In this document: one piece after another, positions 45,438 through 52,595 of the stretch | Position numbering within the stretch: the first letter of the stretch is position 1 | How the letters are laid out: each line of letters starts with the position of its first letter | Origin: NC2004 sp050874905 | GTDB lineage: Bacteria; Bacillota; Clostridia; Lachnospirales; Lachnospiraceae | Reading direction: 5' to 3' | Assembly (NCBI GenBank): GCA_050874905.1 | Contig: JBNMLP010000008.1 | Span: 1-64,000 of the forward strand | Length of the DNA stretch: 64,000 bases | Program-made: the position numbers and the translations under genes | The notes under the pieces: model-generated | The model's database searches: none | What the model was told of the DNA's origin: nothing | Seen by the model: the letters and a program-made list of their open reading frames with translations, nothing else

Positions 45438-45488
45438 TCCTATTTTCCTATTTTTCTTATTTTTTATATCAATCTCCCTCATTGCACC

Positions 45489-45502
45489 TGAATATTTATA
45501 AA
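45489..45502. promoter_or_regulatory. ArgR/AhrC box, distal copy
   Basis: TGAATATTTATAAA, a good half plus degenerate half of the ARG box (TGAATnnnnATTCA-like). It is 21 bases centre to centre from the perfect box at 45510-45523. Confidence 0.7.
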
Positions 45503-45509
45503 ACCAGCA

Positions 45510-45523
45510 TGAATATTTATTCA
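45510..45523. promoter_or_regulatory. ArgR/AhrC box, perfect palindrome
   Basis: TGAATATTTATTCA is a perfect 14-bp palindrome matching the ARG-box consensus known for ArgR/AhrC. Paired with the box at 45489 at 21 bp, the spacing used by hexameric ArgR on tandem boxes in E. coli. It lies between the terminator of the upstream small gene and the argC promoter. Confidence 0.85.
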
Positions 45524-45541
45524 CAATATGTTTAAACATAC

Positions 45542-45573
45542 AAAAAAATCCACCCCGATACGGAATGGATTTT
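45542..45573 (-). terminator. Terminator of the 77-residue small gene
   Basis: The stem AAAATCCA/TGGATTTT with additional inner pairs is followed leftwards by a run of seven T's. Confidence 0.8.
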
Positions 45574-45581
45574 ACTGTTTT

Positions 45582-45815
45582 TTAATTACAACTTTCGTCT
45601 ACATCAAACGGAGTTCCCTTTGCAAACGGACTGCCCACATCACAACGTCCATAGTGATATTGCCGTTTCATCTGTCCCTCTTCCACATCATTGCCGGTAC
45701 GCACCTTTAATCTTCCTTCGTTAGAAGCACCGAATTCTTCTAACATCTGCAATACCTTTTCTACATCCTCCTCACTTACATCCTGTGTTCCATTATTCAT
45801 CTGGTTATCATCCAT
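45582..45815 (-). CDS. Small acidic protein of unknown function
   Basis: About 77 residues, without signal peptide or membrane helix. The N-terminal half is acidic and helical (SEEDVEKVLQMLEEFG), the C-terminal half richer in Gly and aromatic residues, with two cysteines in the last 21 residues (CDVGSPFAKGTPFDVDESC). Start at 45815 chosen for AAAGGAG eight bases upstream rather than GTG at 45824. It has its own terminator. I do not recognise the family. The two-Cys tail could bind metal or be modified, but nothing nearby encodes an obvious maturation enzyme. Confidence 0.65.
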   Translation of the reverse strand: MDDNQMNNGTQDVSEEDVEKVLQMLEEFGASNEGRLKVRTGNDVEEGQMKRQYHYGRCDVGSPFAKGTPFDVDESCN

Positions 45816-45899
45816 AGTCTGCACTCCTTTCCTGCGTCATATCCACATCTTCTCATAAATAAGCCGCTTTCGCAAGGGGGTAGTACTGAAATATTTTTC

Positions 45900-46103
45900 T
45901 TATTCTTCTGTACTTCTATTTCTTTTTTGCATTTCAAGCATGGTCAGATAATACTTACGCACGGACTCATCCTGTATCTCATTAATTTTTGCCCGCAATT
46001 CCTCATCGCTCAATCCCGGTCGATGTTCGTCACGATACAATTTTATCCAGCCCCAGATATACAGCAAGAAAAATGCAATTCCAAACATCACGGATAGTAT
46101 CAT
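45900..46103 (-). CDS. Small single-pass membrane protein
   Basis: About 67 residues: one N-terminal membrane helix (LSVMFGIAFFLLYIWGWIKLY) and a charged cytoplasmic or extracellular tail (SDEELRAKINEIQDES). The start at 46103 makes a TAATG overlap with the stop of the HTH gene and is preceded by AAAGGGG; a second ATG at 46109 is closer to that site. Function unknown; the coupling with an HTH-like protein suggests a small regulatory pair. Confidence 0.6.
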   Translation of the reverse strand: MILSVMFGIAFFLLYIWGWIKLYRDEHRPGLSDEELRAKINEIQDESVRKYYLTMLEMQKRNRSTEE

Positions 46104-46315
46104 TACCATACCCCTTTATCCCCTTTCGTTTCTTCCCAGAATTGTTCTGGTTTTACATGCAGATAAGAACAAAGCCGTAGCAATTCCTCTGCGTTTAATG
46201 GTTCTTCGGGCGGATAAGAAAGCTTTCTTTCTGGAATTCCGGTTTGTTTCGCAAGCCAGCCAGCATCCATCCGCCTTTCTCTTAAGTACGCACTTAGCAA
46301 TCCCGTCATCTTCAT
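46103..46315 (-). CDS. Small HTH (XRE-like) protein
   Basis: 70 residues. LSAYLRERRMDAGWLAKQTGIPERKLSY looks like the first two to three helices of a Cro/C1-type helix-turn-helix; LNAEELLRLCSYLHVKPEQFW matches the end of such domains. It is shorter than usual and the recognition helix is degenerate. No convincing ribosome-binding site precedes the ATG at 46315 or the in-frame ATG at 46309, so the start is uncertain. Divergent from the plus-strand XRE gene. Confidence 0.6.
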   Translation of the reverse strand: MKMTGLLSAYLRERRMDAGWLAKQTGIPERKLSYPPEEPLNAEELLRLCSYLHVKPEQFWEETKGDKGVW

Positions 46316-46424
46316 AATTGTACCACTTTTCTAGTTTCGATAGATAATTATATGTTTTATTCTATTTTATCCTCGTTTCACTAGAAAGTCAAATTATTTT
46401 TCTTTCATTTCACTATTTTTCCAA

Positions 46425-46454
46425 TTGACATAACAATTTGGATTAAGATAGAAT
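46425..46454 (+). promoter_or_regulatory. Probable promoter of the XRE regulator gene
   Basis: TTGACA (46425-46430), an 18-base spacer, then TAGAAT (46449-46454), about 20 bases before the start codon. Confidence 0.55.
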
Positions 46455-46473
46455 TGACATTGAGGTGAACAAA

Positions 46474-46827
46474 ATGAAAGAAAACAATTTTGCACAGCGA
46501 CTACGCTTTTATCGCAAGAAGTGCGGCATGTCTGTTGAAGATGTTGCCGAAGCACTGAAAAAGACAGATCGTAGCTTTTCGCAGAAAAGTATTTACAGTT
46601 GGGAAACCGGAACTACCTGCCCGACAGCCGATACTTTGATGTGCTTATGTGAAATATACCAGATTGATGATGTATTAGAATCATTCGGATATGAAAACCG
46701 CAGTACAGAAAATAATCTGCGGCAGACACTTACCAAACAAGATCTTGAACTGATCCGTGCCTATCGAGCGCATGAGGAATTACAACCTGCCATCAACAAA
46801 TTGCTTGATCTGCCGGCTGAAAAATAA
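46474..46827 (+). CDS. XRE-family transcriptional regulator
   Basis: 117 residues. HTH_3 domain at about 8-65: FAQRLRFYRKKCGMSVEDVAEAL, then SFSQKSIYSWETGTTCPTADTLMCLCEIY with the expected recognition helix. The C-terminal part has EDLELIRAYRAHEEL-like helix typical of phage-repressor-like regulators in Firmicutes, but no protease motif. Start at 46474 has GAGGTG eight bases upstream. Faces away from the small HTH/membrane gene pair across a 158-bp A+T-rich gap, which it may control together with itself. Confidence 0.85.
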   Translation: MKENNFAQRLRFYRKKCGMSVEDVAEALKKTDRSFSQKSIYSWETGTTCPTADTLMCLCEIYQIDDVLESFGYENRSTENNLRQTLTKQDLELIRAYRAHEELQPAINKLLDLPAEK

Positions 46828-46829
46828 AA

Positions 46830-46854
46830 ATGACCTGCGTAAAACGCAGGTCAT
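46830..46854. terminator. Terminator between the XRE regulator and the amidase
   Basis: 11-bp perfect stem ATGACCTGCGT/ACGCAGGTCAT with an AAA loop. A T-rich stretch follows on the plus strand and A's precede it, so it can end both convergent transcripts. Confidence 0.85.
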
Positions 46855-46863
46855 TTGTCATTT

Positions 46864-47637
46864 TTAATATCCAAAATATTGATCAATTCCATCCACCATT
46901 CCCATGGCAAGTTTTTTCTGATATTCCTTTTTATGAAGAAGTGCATCCTCCTTGGGGTTTGTCATGAACCCTACTTCGATCAACGTAGTCGGCATCTTTG
47001 CCCAATTGGTTCCTGTCAGATCATCCCGCTTTGTAAGCCCACGATTTTTCGTCTTGGCCTTACTACACATTGCATCCAGCAGACACTTGGACAGTTTTTT
47101 ACTCTTTGTACTGTTTTTCCCCACATAGGGATTCGAAGAAGATGGATATAATGCAGAAGCACCATATACCGAGGACGAACTGGTGCCATCCGCATGGATG
47201 CGGATAAAGATATCCGCTTTCTTCTCATTCGCAATCTGTGCTCTTTTGGCACAGCTAACTGCAGTCTTGTTATCCTTTCTTGTCATCACTACCTGATAAC
47301 CGCGGGATTCCAACTCTTTCTTCATCATCTTGGCAAGAGATAATGTCAGTTTATATTCGGGATACCTGGTAGAGACACCCTGCGTTCCCGTAGAATCTTT
47401 TGCTTTTTTCGTCTTCGCTCCGGGGCCGATCGATTCCACACCACCATTCATCTTACCGGAATGTCCGGGATCTAACGCCACAATCTTCTGAGACCGATCC
47501 TGATCATTGCAATTCTTTTTTTCCTCTGTTATTGTAGTGTCATCTTTCTTTTTTCCTTCCACATAAAAAGAACTATTTCCCATCATACACAACACTACGA
47601 AAATCAGAAAAAACATTCTGCATCGTTTGCTCTTCAT
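46864..47637 (-). CDS. N-acetylmuramoyl-L-alanine amidase (Amidase_3), secreted
   Basis: About 257 residues: a signal peptide (RMFFLIFVVLCMMGNSS) followed by a zinc-dependent amidase domain. IVALDPGHSGKMNGG supplies the first His, IFIRIHADGTSS the second, and LIEVGFMTNPKED the catalytic Glu. No cell-wall-binding domain is visible. The longer frame starts at 47718 inside the HPr gene; the ATG at 47637 starts the signal peptide and has a usable GAGGG. Overall CwlD-like. It is in an operon with the HPr-like gene, 13 bases apart, with an unexplained functional link. Confidence 0.9.
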   Translation of the reverse strand: MKSKRCRMFFLIFVVLCMMGNSSFYVEGKKKDDTTITEEKKNCNDQDRSQKIVALDPGHSGKMNGGVESIGPGAKTKKAKDSTGTQGVSTRYPEYKLTLSLAKMMKKELESRGYQVVMTRKDNKTAVSCAKRAQIANEKKADIFIRIHADGTSSSSVYGASALYPSSSNPYVGKNSTKSKKLSKCLLDAMCSKAKTKNRGLTKRDDLTGTNWAKMPTTLIEVGFMTNPKEDALLHKKEYQKKLAMGMVDGIDQYFGY

Positions 47638-47650
47638 TGCTGTTCCCTCT

Positions 47651-47908
47651 CTATAAATACTCCTCAAATACATGCTCCACTGCAGCAATCGCTTCCTTTT
47701 CGTCCTTACCCTCTGCACAAACTGTCACTTCTGCACCACACTGAATACACATAGACATGATTGCCAGCAGATTCTTTGCATCTACCTCTTTGTCATCCAT
47801 CTTAATGGTAATCGCCGAATCATATTGATTCGCCTCTTTCGTGATCATCCCCGCAGGTCTTGCATGAACACCTGCTTCCACTTTTATAGTATAAGTAAAC
47901 GAAACCAT
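47651..47908 (-). CDS. HPr-like phosphocarrier lacking the Ser46 site
   Basis: 85 residues aligned along its whole length with HPr. The phosphotransfer histidine is kept (GVHARPAG, His15), but the regulatory position equivalent to Ser46 is Asn46 (AKNLLAIMS in place of xKSIMGVMS). It therefore could accept phosphate from PEP via Enzyme I but could not be phosphorylated by HPr kinase, the route to CcpA-mediated repression in Firmicutes. A Crh-type protein would be the reverse (Ser kept, His lost). Probably a paralogue rather than the main HPr; no Enzyme I gene is adjacent. Two extra cysteines in the C-terminal half. Confidence 0.88.
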   Translation of the reverse strand: MVSFTYTIKVEAGVHARPAGMITKEANQYDSAITIKMDDKEVDAKNLLAIMSMCIQCGAEVTVCAEGKDEKEAIAAVEHVFEEYL

Positions 47909-47955
47909 AACAACCTCCTAAAAGTTTAACAAATCTCCCAGTTTCTTTTTTGGTT

Positions 47956-47984
47956 AGCATACTCGTTCTTCTGTTGTTCGTCAA
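47956..47984 (-). promoter_or_regulatory. Promoter of the HPr-amidase unit
   Basis: TTGACG (47984-47979), a 17-base spacer, then TATGCT (47961-47956), about 50 bases upstream of the HPr-like start. The -35 overlaps the hydF stop codon. Confidence 0.75.
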
Positions 47985-49195
47985 GACTTTTTCTCAAGAA
48001 TCTTAACGCTCCGTGCCAGAATCCCCTTCATCTTTGCAATGAGCAGTCCATAATTGGTAAAGGCAACCCCTTGTCCTTTCGCCCGTTCTTCTCGGCTTTT
48101 CATTTCCTGCTCATTCAGCATACACCCGCCACAATGGATCACCAGCACATAGGGGGACAGATCTGTTGGAAATTCCCTGCCAGAGCAAGTATCGATCTGA
48201 AGTTTCACACCAGTATAAGAGTGCAGCCAGTTTGGTATTTTTACCGTGCCAATATCTTCACACTGTCGATGATGCGTACAACCTTCGGCGATCAAAACAC
48301 GATCCCCCTCTTTCAATTGATCGATCTTAGAAGCTCCGGAAAGTGCTGTTTGCAAAAAGCCTTTGTAACGAGCCATCAAAATGGAAAAGGATGTAAGCAG
48401 AATAGATTCCGGAACAATCTTTGCAACCGCTTCAAAAGCCTGACTGTCTGTAATCACAAGCTTGATCCGTTCCCCATACTGCTGTACCACCTCAGAAAGT
48501 TCGCTGTCTTTTACCACCAGAGTATGCGCCCCCGCCTCCAGCAGATCACGGATCACCTGCTGCTGTGGAAGGATCAGTCGTCCTTTTGGAGCCGAAGCAT
48601 CGATCGGCACAACAAGCACGACCAGATCATGCTGCTTTACAAAATCCGCTGCCAGCCGGTTGTGGTGTTCCTGATTCGGAAGCAGACTGCCAAGGTGTTC
48701 CTTCAGCTCCTCTATGCCACTCTTTGTTTTGGCACTCACAAACAAATGCGGAAGCTCCTCTTCATCAAAAAACGCATTCCAAAATGCCTCATCAAAGGCG
48801 TTATCATCCTTTTTATTCACCACACAAAGCATTGGGAGCTGCTTCTTTTTGAGACGTTTGAGCCAGTCTCTTTCCAATTCGGAGATCCTACTTGTTCCAT
48901 CCAGTACAAACACTGCCAGGTCGGTGCGTGTCACCGCCTCCTTTGTTTTAGCAACGCGCAGTACTCCAAGCTCTCCCTCGTCATCAAAGCCCGGTGTATC
49001 AAGGATTACGACCGGCCCTAACGGAAGCAGTTCCATCGCCTTTCCCACAAGATCCGTCGTGGTGCCGCGTACTTCTGATACCACGCTCAGCCGTTGTGCT
49101 GTGACCGCATTGACCAGACTGGATTTTCCGGCATTACGTTTTCCAAGAAAAGTTATATGGACTCGCTCTCCCATCGGTGTGCCATTTCCACTCAT
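47981..49195 (-). CDS. hydF: [FeFe]-hydrogenase maturation GTPase HydF
   Basis: Scaffold on which the two-iron subcluster of the H-cluster is assembled. 404 residues: N-terminal GTPase domain with P-loop GKRNAGKSSL, DTPGFDDEGEL and NKKD, and the C-terminal cluster-binding cysteines: CTHHRQC near 290 and HCGGC near 345, matching the HydF CxHx(n)HCxxC pattern. The genes hydE, hydG and a hydrogenase are not in the window. It is last gene of the signalling operon, 29 bases after the unrecognised 319-residue gene; this may be coincidental co-transcription. It shows that the organism makes [FeFe]-hydrogenase. Confidence 0.96.
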   Translation of the reverse strand: MSGNGTPMGERVHITFLGKRNAGKSSLVNAVTAQRLSVVSEVRGTTTDLVGKAMELLPLGPVVILDTPGFDDEGELGVLRVAKTKEAVTRTDLAVFVLDGTSRISELERDWLKRLKKKQLPMLCVVNKKDDNAFDEAFWNAFFDEEELPHLFVSAKTKSGIEELKEHLGSLLPNQEHHNRLAADFVKQHDLVVLVVPIDASAPKGRLILPQQQVIRDLLEAGAHTLVVKDSELSEVVQQYGERIKLVITDSQAFEAVAKIVPESILLTSFSILMARYKGFLQTALSGASKIDQLKEGDRVLIAEGCTHHRQCEDIGTVKIPNWLHSYTGVKLQIDTCSGREFPTDLSPYVLVIHCGGCMLNEQEMKSREERAKGQGVAFTNYGLLIAKMKGILARSVKILEKKS

Positions 49196-49224
49196 TTTGT
49201 CGTTCCCTTCTATTCTTTCCGTTT

Positions 49225-50184
49225 TTACTCTGCTAATTCATACGTCTGTTCAAATACATCTGACTTAATAATGTATAGATCAGTTTGATCATCGGGACGC
49301 ACTGCCAGATAATCTCCTGCTTTTCCCAAAAAATATGCACTTTCTTCTCCGACAGGAAATACCTTAGTACGTTTTTCAAGCTGTTTTACTAAAATTCCGC
49401 TTCCCTGTACCGGATAACAGATCCTTGCCAGCTCATCCAGACTGATATACGTGTGTTCTGGAAGAATTTCCACTGCCGGAATATAATCCAGCATCTGCTC
49501 AAATACATCCAACGGCTCTTCTGTTGCCTCATAAGTTCGTTCAAATTTTTCCCGGCTGATGTCATAGACTTCCCCACGACAGCCAATCATAATATAGACA
49601 TCTTTGCCTGTTTTAATGCGCGCCCCGGATTCATTTTCAAACGTTTTTAGCAACACTTCCGTTCCCTCCGGCGCAAGCGCAAGAGATTTCACATACGACC
49701 AGCCAGAATGTCGTTTTACATAATGCGCATAGGAAGCAATCTCCTCCTCGTGCGTTCCTGCAAAATCTTTTGCCCAGATCACATCACAGGAATCAAAATA
49801 TGCCATAATGCGAGACATGATATAAGAAAGCTCATCCGCCATTTCATTGGCAGAAACTGCTACATGGAGCATGACACTGGATATGATCCCGGTTGCTTCT
49901 CTCTTTGTTTTGCCCTCCTTTACCAGAGCAGCATCTGTTAATATATATTTTAAAAACTCCAGTGCCCGTACCTGATAATTGTCGCTTTGAAAGAAAAACT
50001 CCCAATCCTCTTTTCCCTTTTTCACAAAAAGCACATACTGCCATGAAATAGAAAGTTCTGCCGGGAATTCAATATTTTCACATTCCACCAGCAAAAGATT
50101 TTGTTCCGGATATTGATACGCCTGCCCGCCTGTCACAAAAGGAAAGGCCGCTTCTACCTTTTCAAATCGTTCTTCATATCCCAT
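49225..50184 (-). CDS. Unrecognised protein with two related C-terminal segments
   Basis: 319 residues, no signal peptide or membrane helix. I do not recognise the family. Two segments resemble each other: about 175-219 (ending YDISREKFERTYE) and about 277-316 (ending YIIKSDVFEQTYE), each a short beta-rich unit ending in V/K-F-E-x-T-Y-E. The second contains AGDYLAVRP. Modules with GD(Y/W)L...VF..TY are seen in small RyR-adjacent or DUF4120-like domains, but I cannot confirm this. The start follows the cyclase stop by one base (AAGGGG site upstream), so the two proteins are surely made together. A role as partner or regulator of the cyclase is a reasonable guess. Confidence 0.7.
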   Translation of the reverse strand: MGYEERFEKVEAAFPFVTGGQAYQYPEQNLLLVECENIEFPAELSISWQYVLFVKKGKEDWEFFFQSDNYQVRALEFLKYILTDAALVKEGKTKREATGIISSVMLHVAVSANEMADELSYIMSRIMAYFDSCDVIWAKDFAGTHEEEIASYAHYVKRHSGWSYVKSLALAPEGTEVLLKTFENESGARIKTGKDVYIMIGCRGEVYDISREKFERTYEATEEPLDVFEQMLDYIPAVEILPEHTYISLDELARICYPVQGSGILVKQLEKRTKVFPVGEESAYFLGKAGDYLAVRPDDQTDLYIIKSDVFEQTYELAE

Positions 50185-50185
50185 A

Positions 50186-51691
50186 TTATTCCCCTTTCGT
50201 TTCCATCATTTTCTTGGCAAAGGATTGAAATACCTTGTTGACATGAGTGAAACAAAGTGTCACTTCATCCCCCTCCATTTTCGTGATCTTCGCATAAACA
50301 TTGGCAAATAAAGCTCTTCCACCACGCTTGGCGGCAAAGATCTCCACATCTAAAAATTCTTCCAGATGCACATCACCAGCATCCTCCAGCATGACTTTCG
50401 CTGTTTTTCTGGAAAAGTAGATCAAGGTAGCACTAGCTGCCTGATCGGATATCATTTTGCCTTCTACCGGATAGAGGTTAAAGATGACGCGGTCTTTGAC
50501 CTCCACCATTTTCTCCTCTGCCCGCTTGTGAAGCTCGCAGGCATAACTTCCGGTCAGTCCCGTCACCTCACAGATCGGGATGGGCATTTTAGCCCCCTTT
50601 ACGCTGATCTCAATCAGATTGTGAAGCTTTGCCTGACAGGCAAGCTGGTCGATCAAATGCTGCGATACAAGAACCTGTCCTCCCACACTATAACTTTCGA
50701 TACGGGAACAGAGATTTACCACCTGTCCCATCACATTATACCGCATCATACGGTTGGAGCCCACATTTCCAACAAACACTTCTCCACAATGCAGTCCGAT
50801 TCCCATTTCCAACACCGGATAGCCATACTGTGTGCAATACGCATTGACCGTCTCCATCCGGTTCTGCATTCCGATCGCTGCTGCAATCGCCTGTTCATGT
50901 TGATCCTCCATCCAAAGCGGCGCACCAAACACTGCTAAAATAGCATCTCCAAGATATTCAATCACAGTACCATGATACCGGTTGATCACATCGAGCATCT
51001 CTTCAAAAAAATGGTTTAAGATGTCTGTCACAGCTTCCGGTTCCAGTGTTTCTGACATCGAAGTAAAACCTCTCAGATCCGCCATCATGATCGTTGCCTC
51101 ACATTTCTTTCCACCGATCACTGCCCCCTCCGGATTATGGATGATCTGTTCTACCACCTGGTCAGAAAAATAGCGGCCAAAAATCTGGTAAAGCAACTCA
51201 TTGCGCTGTTTTAATTTCTCATTCAGGCGCGCGATCTCCTTCGCCACCCGCAGATCACTCGCCTGTTTCTGCAGCAGGATTTCATAATTCTTTGTCACCT
51301 GATACTGCCATGCAGCATGTGCAATACGATGCTGTTCTCCCTGCGAAAACGGTTTGTGAAGCACGACGGTTGCTCCTTTGCTATAGCATAGCTCATCCAT
51401 CGCAACACTCCGGTCATGCATCATAAAAAAGAGTGGCACACCTGCCAGACTCTGTTCCTGTTTCAACATGCTGATCGCCTGTTCTGACTCTTCTACTGCA
51501 TTCTCGTAATCAACCAGAATAAGAGATGGGGCATTTTTCAGCACCCCCATCTCATCCTTTTGCATCAGCGCACGCTTTAATGCTTCTAACGACAGAATGC
51601 AGACGGCACGCATACTGCCATCTGCATTGAGTTGTCGTTGTGCCTCGATCATTTCCTGTTTGACTGTATTGAATACCCAGATATGTTTCAT
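50186..51691 (-). CDS. Class III nucleotide cyclase with receiver-like N-terminus
   Basis: 501 residues, no membrane segment. Residues 1-125 look like a degenerate receiver domain (LILVDYENA; GATVVLHKPF keeps the receiver Thr-Lys-Pro type end). A coiled coil follows (140-170), then the cyclase domain (195-375). Metal ligands D205 (MADLRGFTS) and D249 (LGDAILAVFG) and the transition-state N326 and R330 (NLCSR) are present, so it should be active. The substrate-selecting positions are E245 (in EYLGD) and N319 (in YNVMG), not the Lys/Asp pair of adenylate cyclases. E at the first position is guanylate-like, so the product could be cGMP or another cNMP. The C-terminal 120 residues are unidentified. 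It lies between the TIR and unrecognised genes. Confidence 0.85.
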   Translation of the reverse strand: MKHIWVFNTVKQEMIEAQRQLNADGSMRAVCILSLEALKRALMQKDEMGVLKNAPSLILVDYENAVEESEQAISMLKQEQSLAGVPLFFMMHDRSVAMDELCYSKGATVVLHKPFSQGEQHRIAHAAWQYQVTKNYEILLQKQASDLRVAKEIARLNEKLKQRNELLYQIFGRYFSDQVVEQIIHNPEGAVIGGKKCEATIMMADLRGFTSMSETLEPEAVTDILNHFFEEMLDVINRYHGTVIEYLGDAILAVFGAPLWMEDQHEQAIAAAIGMQNRMETVNAYCTQYGYPVLEMGIGLHCGEVFVGNVGSNRMMRYNVMGQVVNLCSRIESYSVGGQVLVSQHLIDQLACQAKLHNLIEISVKGAKMPIPICEVTGLTGSYACELHKRAEEKMVEVKDRVIFNLYPVEGKMISDQAASATLIYFSRKTAKVMLEDAGDVHLEEFLDVEIFAAKRGGRALFANVYAKITKMEGDEVTLCFTHVNKVFQSFAKKMMETKGE

Positions 51692-51714
51692 TGCGTCACC
51701 TCATAACGATCCAC

Positions 51715-52581
51715 TCAGGATCTTCTCTTTGTAGAGGAATACCAGTTCCCCTTCTTTTTCGTGATTGGCTCCGGAGGCTGCTTACATTTTTCACATAATG
51801 TTCCGGTGCGGATTGGCGCACCACATTTGGTACAGGATAACCGCTCTTTGGCATATTTGGGAATCTCTAAAAATTCTTCCCGCAAAAAATATTCTACAGA
51901 ATCACGCGGCACACCTGTCTCCCGTGCGATCACGACCGCCGAGCGCGCCCCATTCTGTTCCAGATAATTGCGCACCGTCCGCAGATAATCATAGGTTTCC
52001 TTTCCACAGACCACACACTCATACACACCTACCGCAGTCTCCACAAGTTCTCCTCCGCAATACTGGCATACTGCAGGCTTTGGATTCTTGGTAAAGACAT
52101 CGGATTTACGCTTGTAAGGAGAAACATTCCGTAATGGATTTTTGCGAACCACCACCGGCTCTTCCTCCCGTCTTTCCAGATCAAGAAGGGTGCATAAACG
52201 ATCTGATAATGTCTTTAACCCTCTCTTCTGATCCTCATAAAACGGAATCGTCTGTACATTGTTAAGATAAAAAGTGAACAGATCATTCATCGGTACCGAA
52301 TCTATTTTCACTGGTACGATCTGTTTACGGCAATTGATCGCACTGTCAATTTCCTTTTCCACCCAAATAGAATCCTGTGAATTTTTGGAAAGTACCAGCA
52401 AAAAAACACCACATTCCTTGATAGCACGCGGAATCTCCCGTGCATAATTGGAACCAACAGGAATGGTCTCCGGAGCTTTAAAATAAGTGATATTCAATTC
52501 TTTCAAACAAGCTGCAAGTTCCTGTACAAACTGTCCATCTTTCGAGCTATAACTGATAAACACTGTCTTTTCCGTTGCCAT
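51715..52581 (-). CDS. TIR-domain protein fused to a zinc-ribbon/HTH/zinc-ribbon module
   Basis: 288 residues. The TIR domain (5-135) starts TVFISYSSKDGQF, has the catalytic-region SIWVEKEID with E77 as the probable NADase glutamate, and VPVKID. Then a linker (140-165), zinc ribbon 1 (C172, C175, C189, C192), a helix-turn-helix (200-238), and zinc ribbon 2 (C250, C253, C263, C266). The zinc-HTH-zinc part closely resembles the flagellar-operon protein YvyF (TIGR03826-like) in order and motif spelling (CGAPIRTGTLCEKC). TIR domains may cleave NAD or scaffold signalling. The start at 52581 has GAGG five bases upstream. It lies between the GGDEF and cyclase genes in the same operon. Confidence 0.88.
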   Translation of the reverse strand: MATEKTVFISYSSKDGQFVQELAACLKELNITYFKAPETIPVGSNYAREIPRAIKECGVFLLVLSKNSQDSIWVEKEIDSAINCRKQIVPVKIDSVPMNDLFTFYLNNVQTIPFYEDQKRGLKTLSDRLCTLLDLERREEEPVVVRKNPLRNVSPYKRKSDVFTKNPKPAVCQYCGGELVETAVGVYECVVCGKETYDYLRTVRNYLEQNGARSAVVIARETGVPRDSVEYFLREEFLEIPKYAKERLSCTKCGAPIRTGTLCEKCKQPPEPITKKKGNWYSSTKRRS

Positions 52582-52595
52582 ATGAGCCTCACTTT

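Noticed and set aside
48071..49021. Plus-strand open frame of 316 codons opposite hydF
   Set aside because: Antisense to a gene with full HydF motifs. Its translation is rich in His, Cys and Arg without domain structure, and it has no ribosome-binding site.
49225..52581. A complete Pycsar defence system
   Set aside because: The TIR protein lacks a cyclic-nucleotide-binding domain and the operon contains GGDEF and sugar-isomerase genes not known from Pycsar, so only an analogy is claimed.
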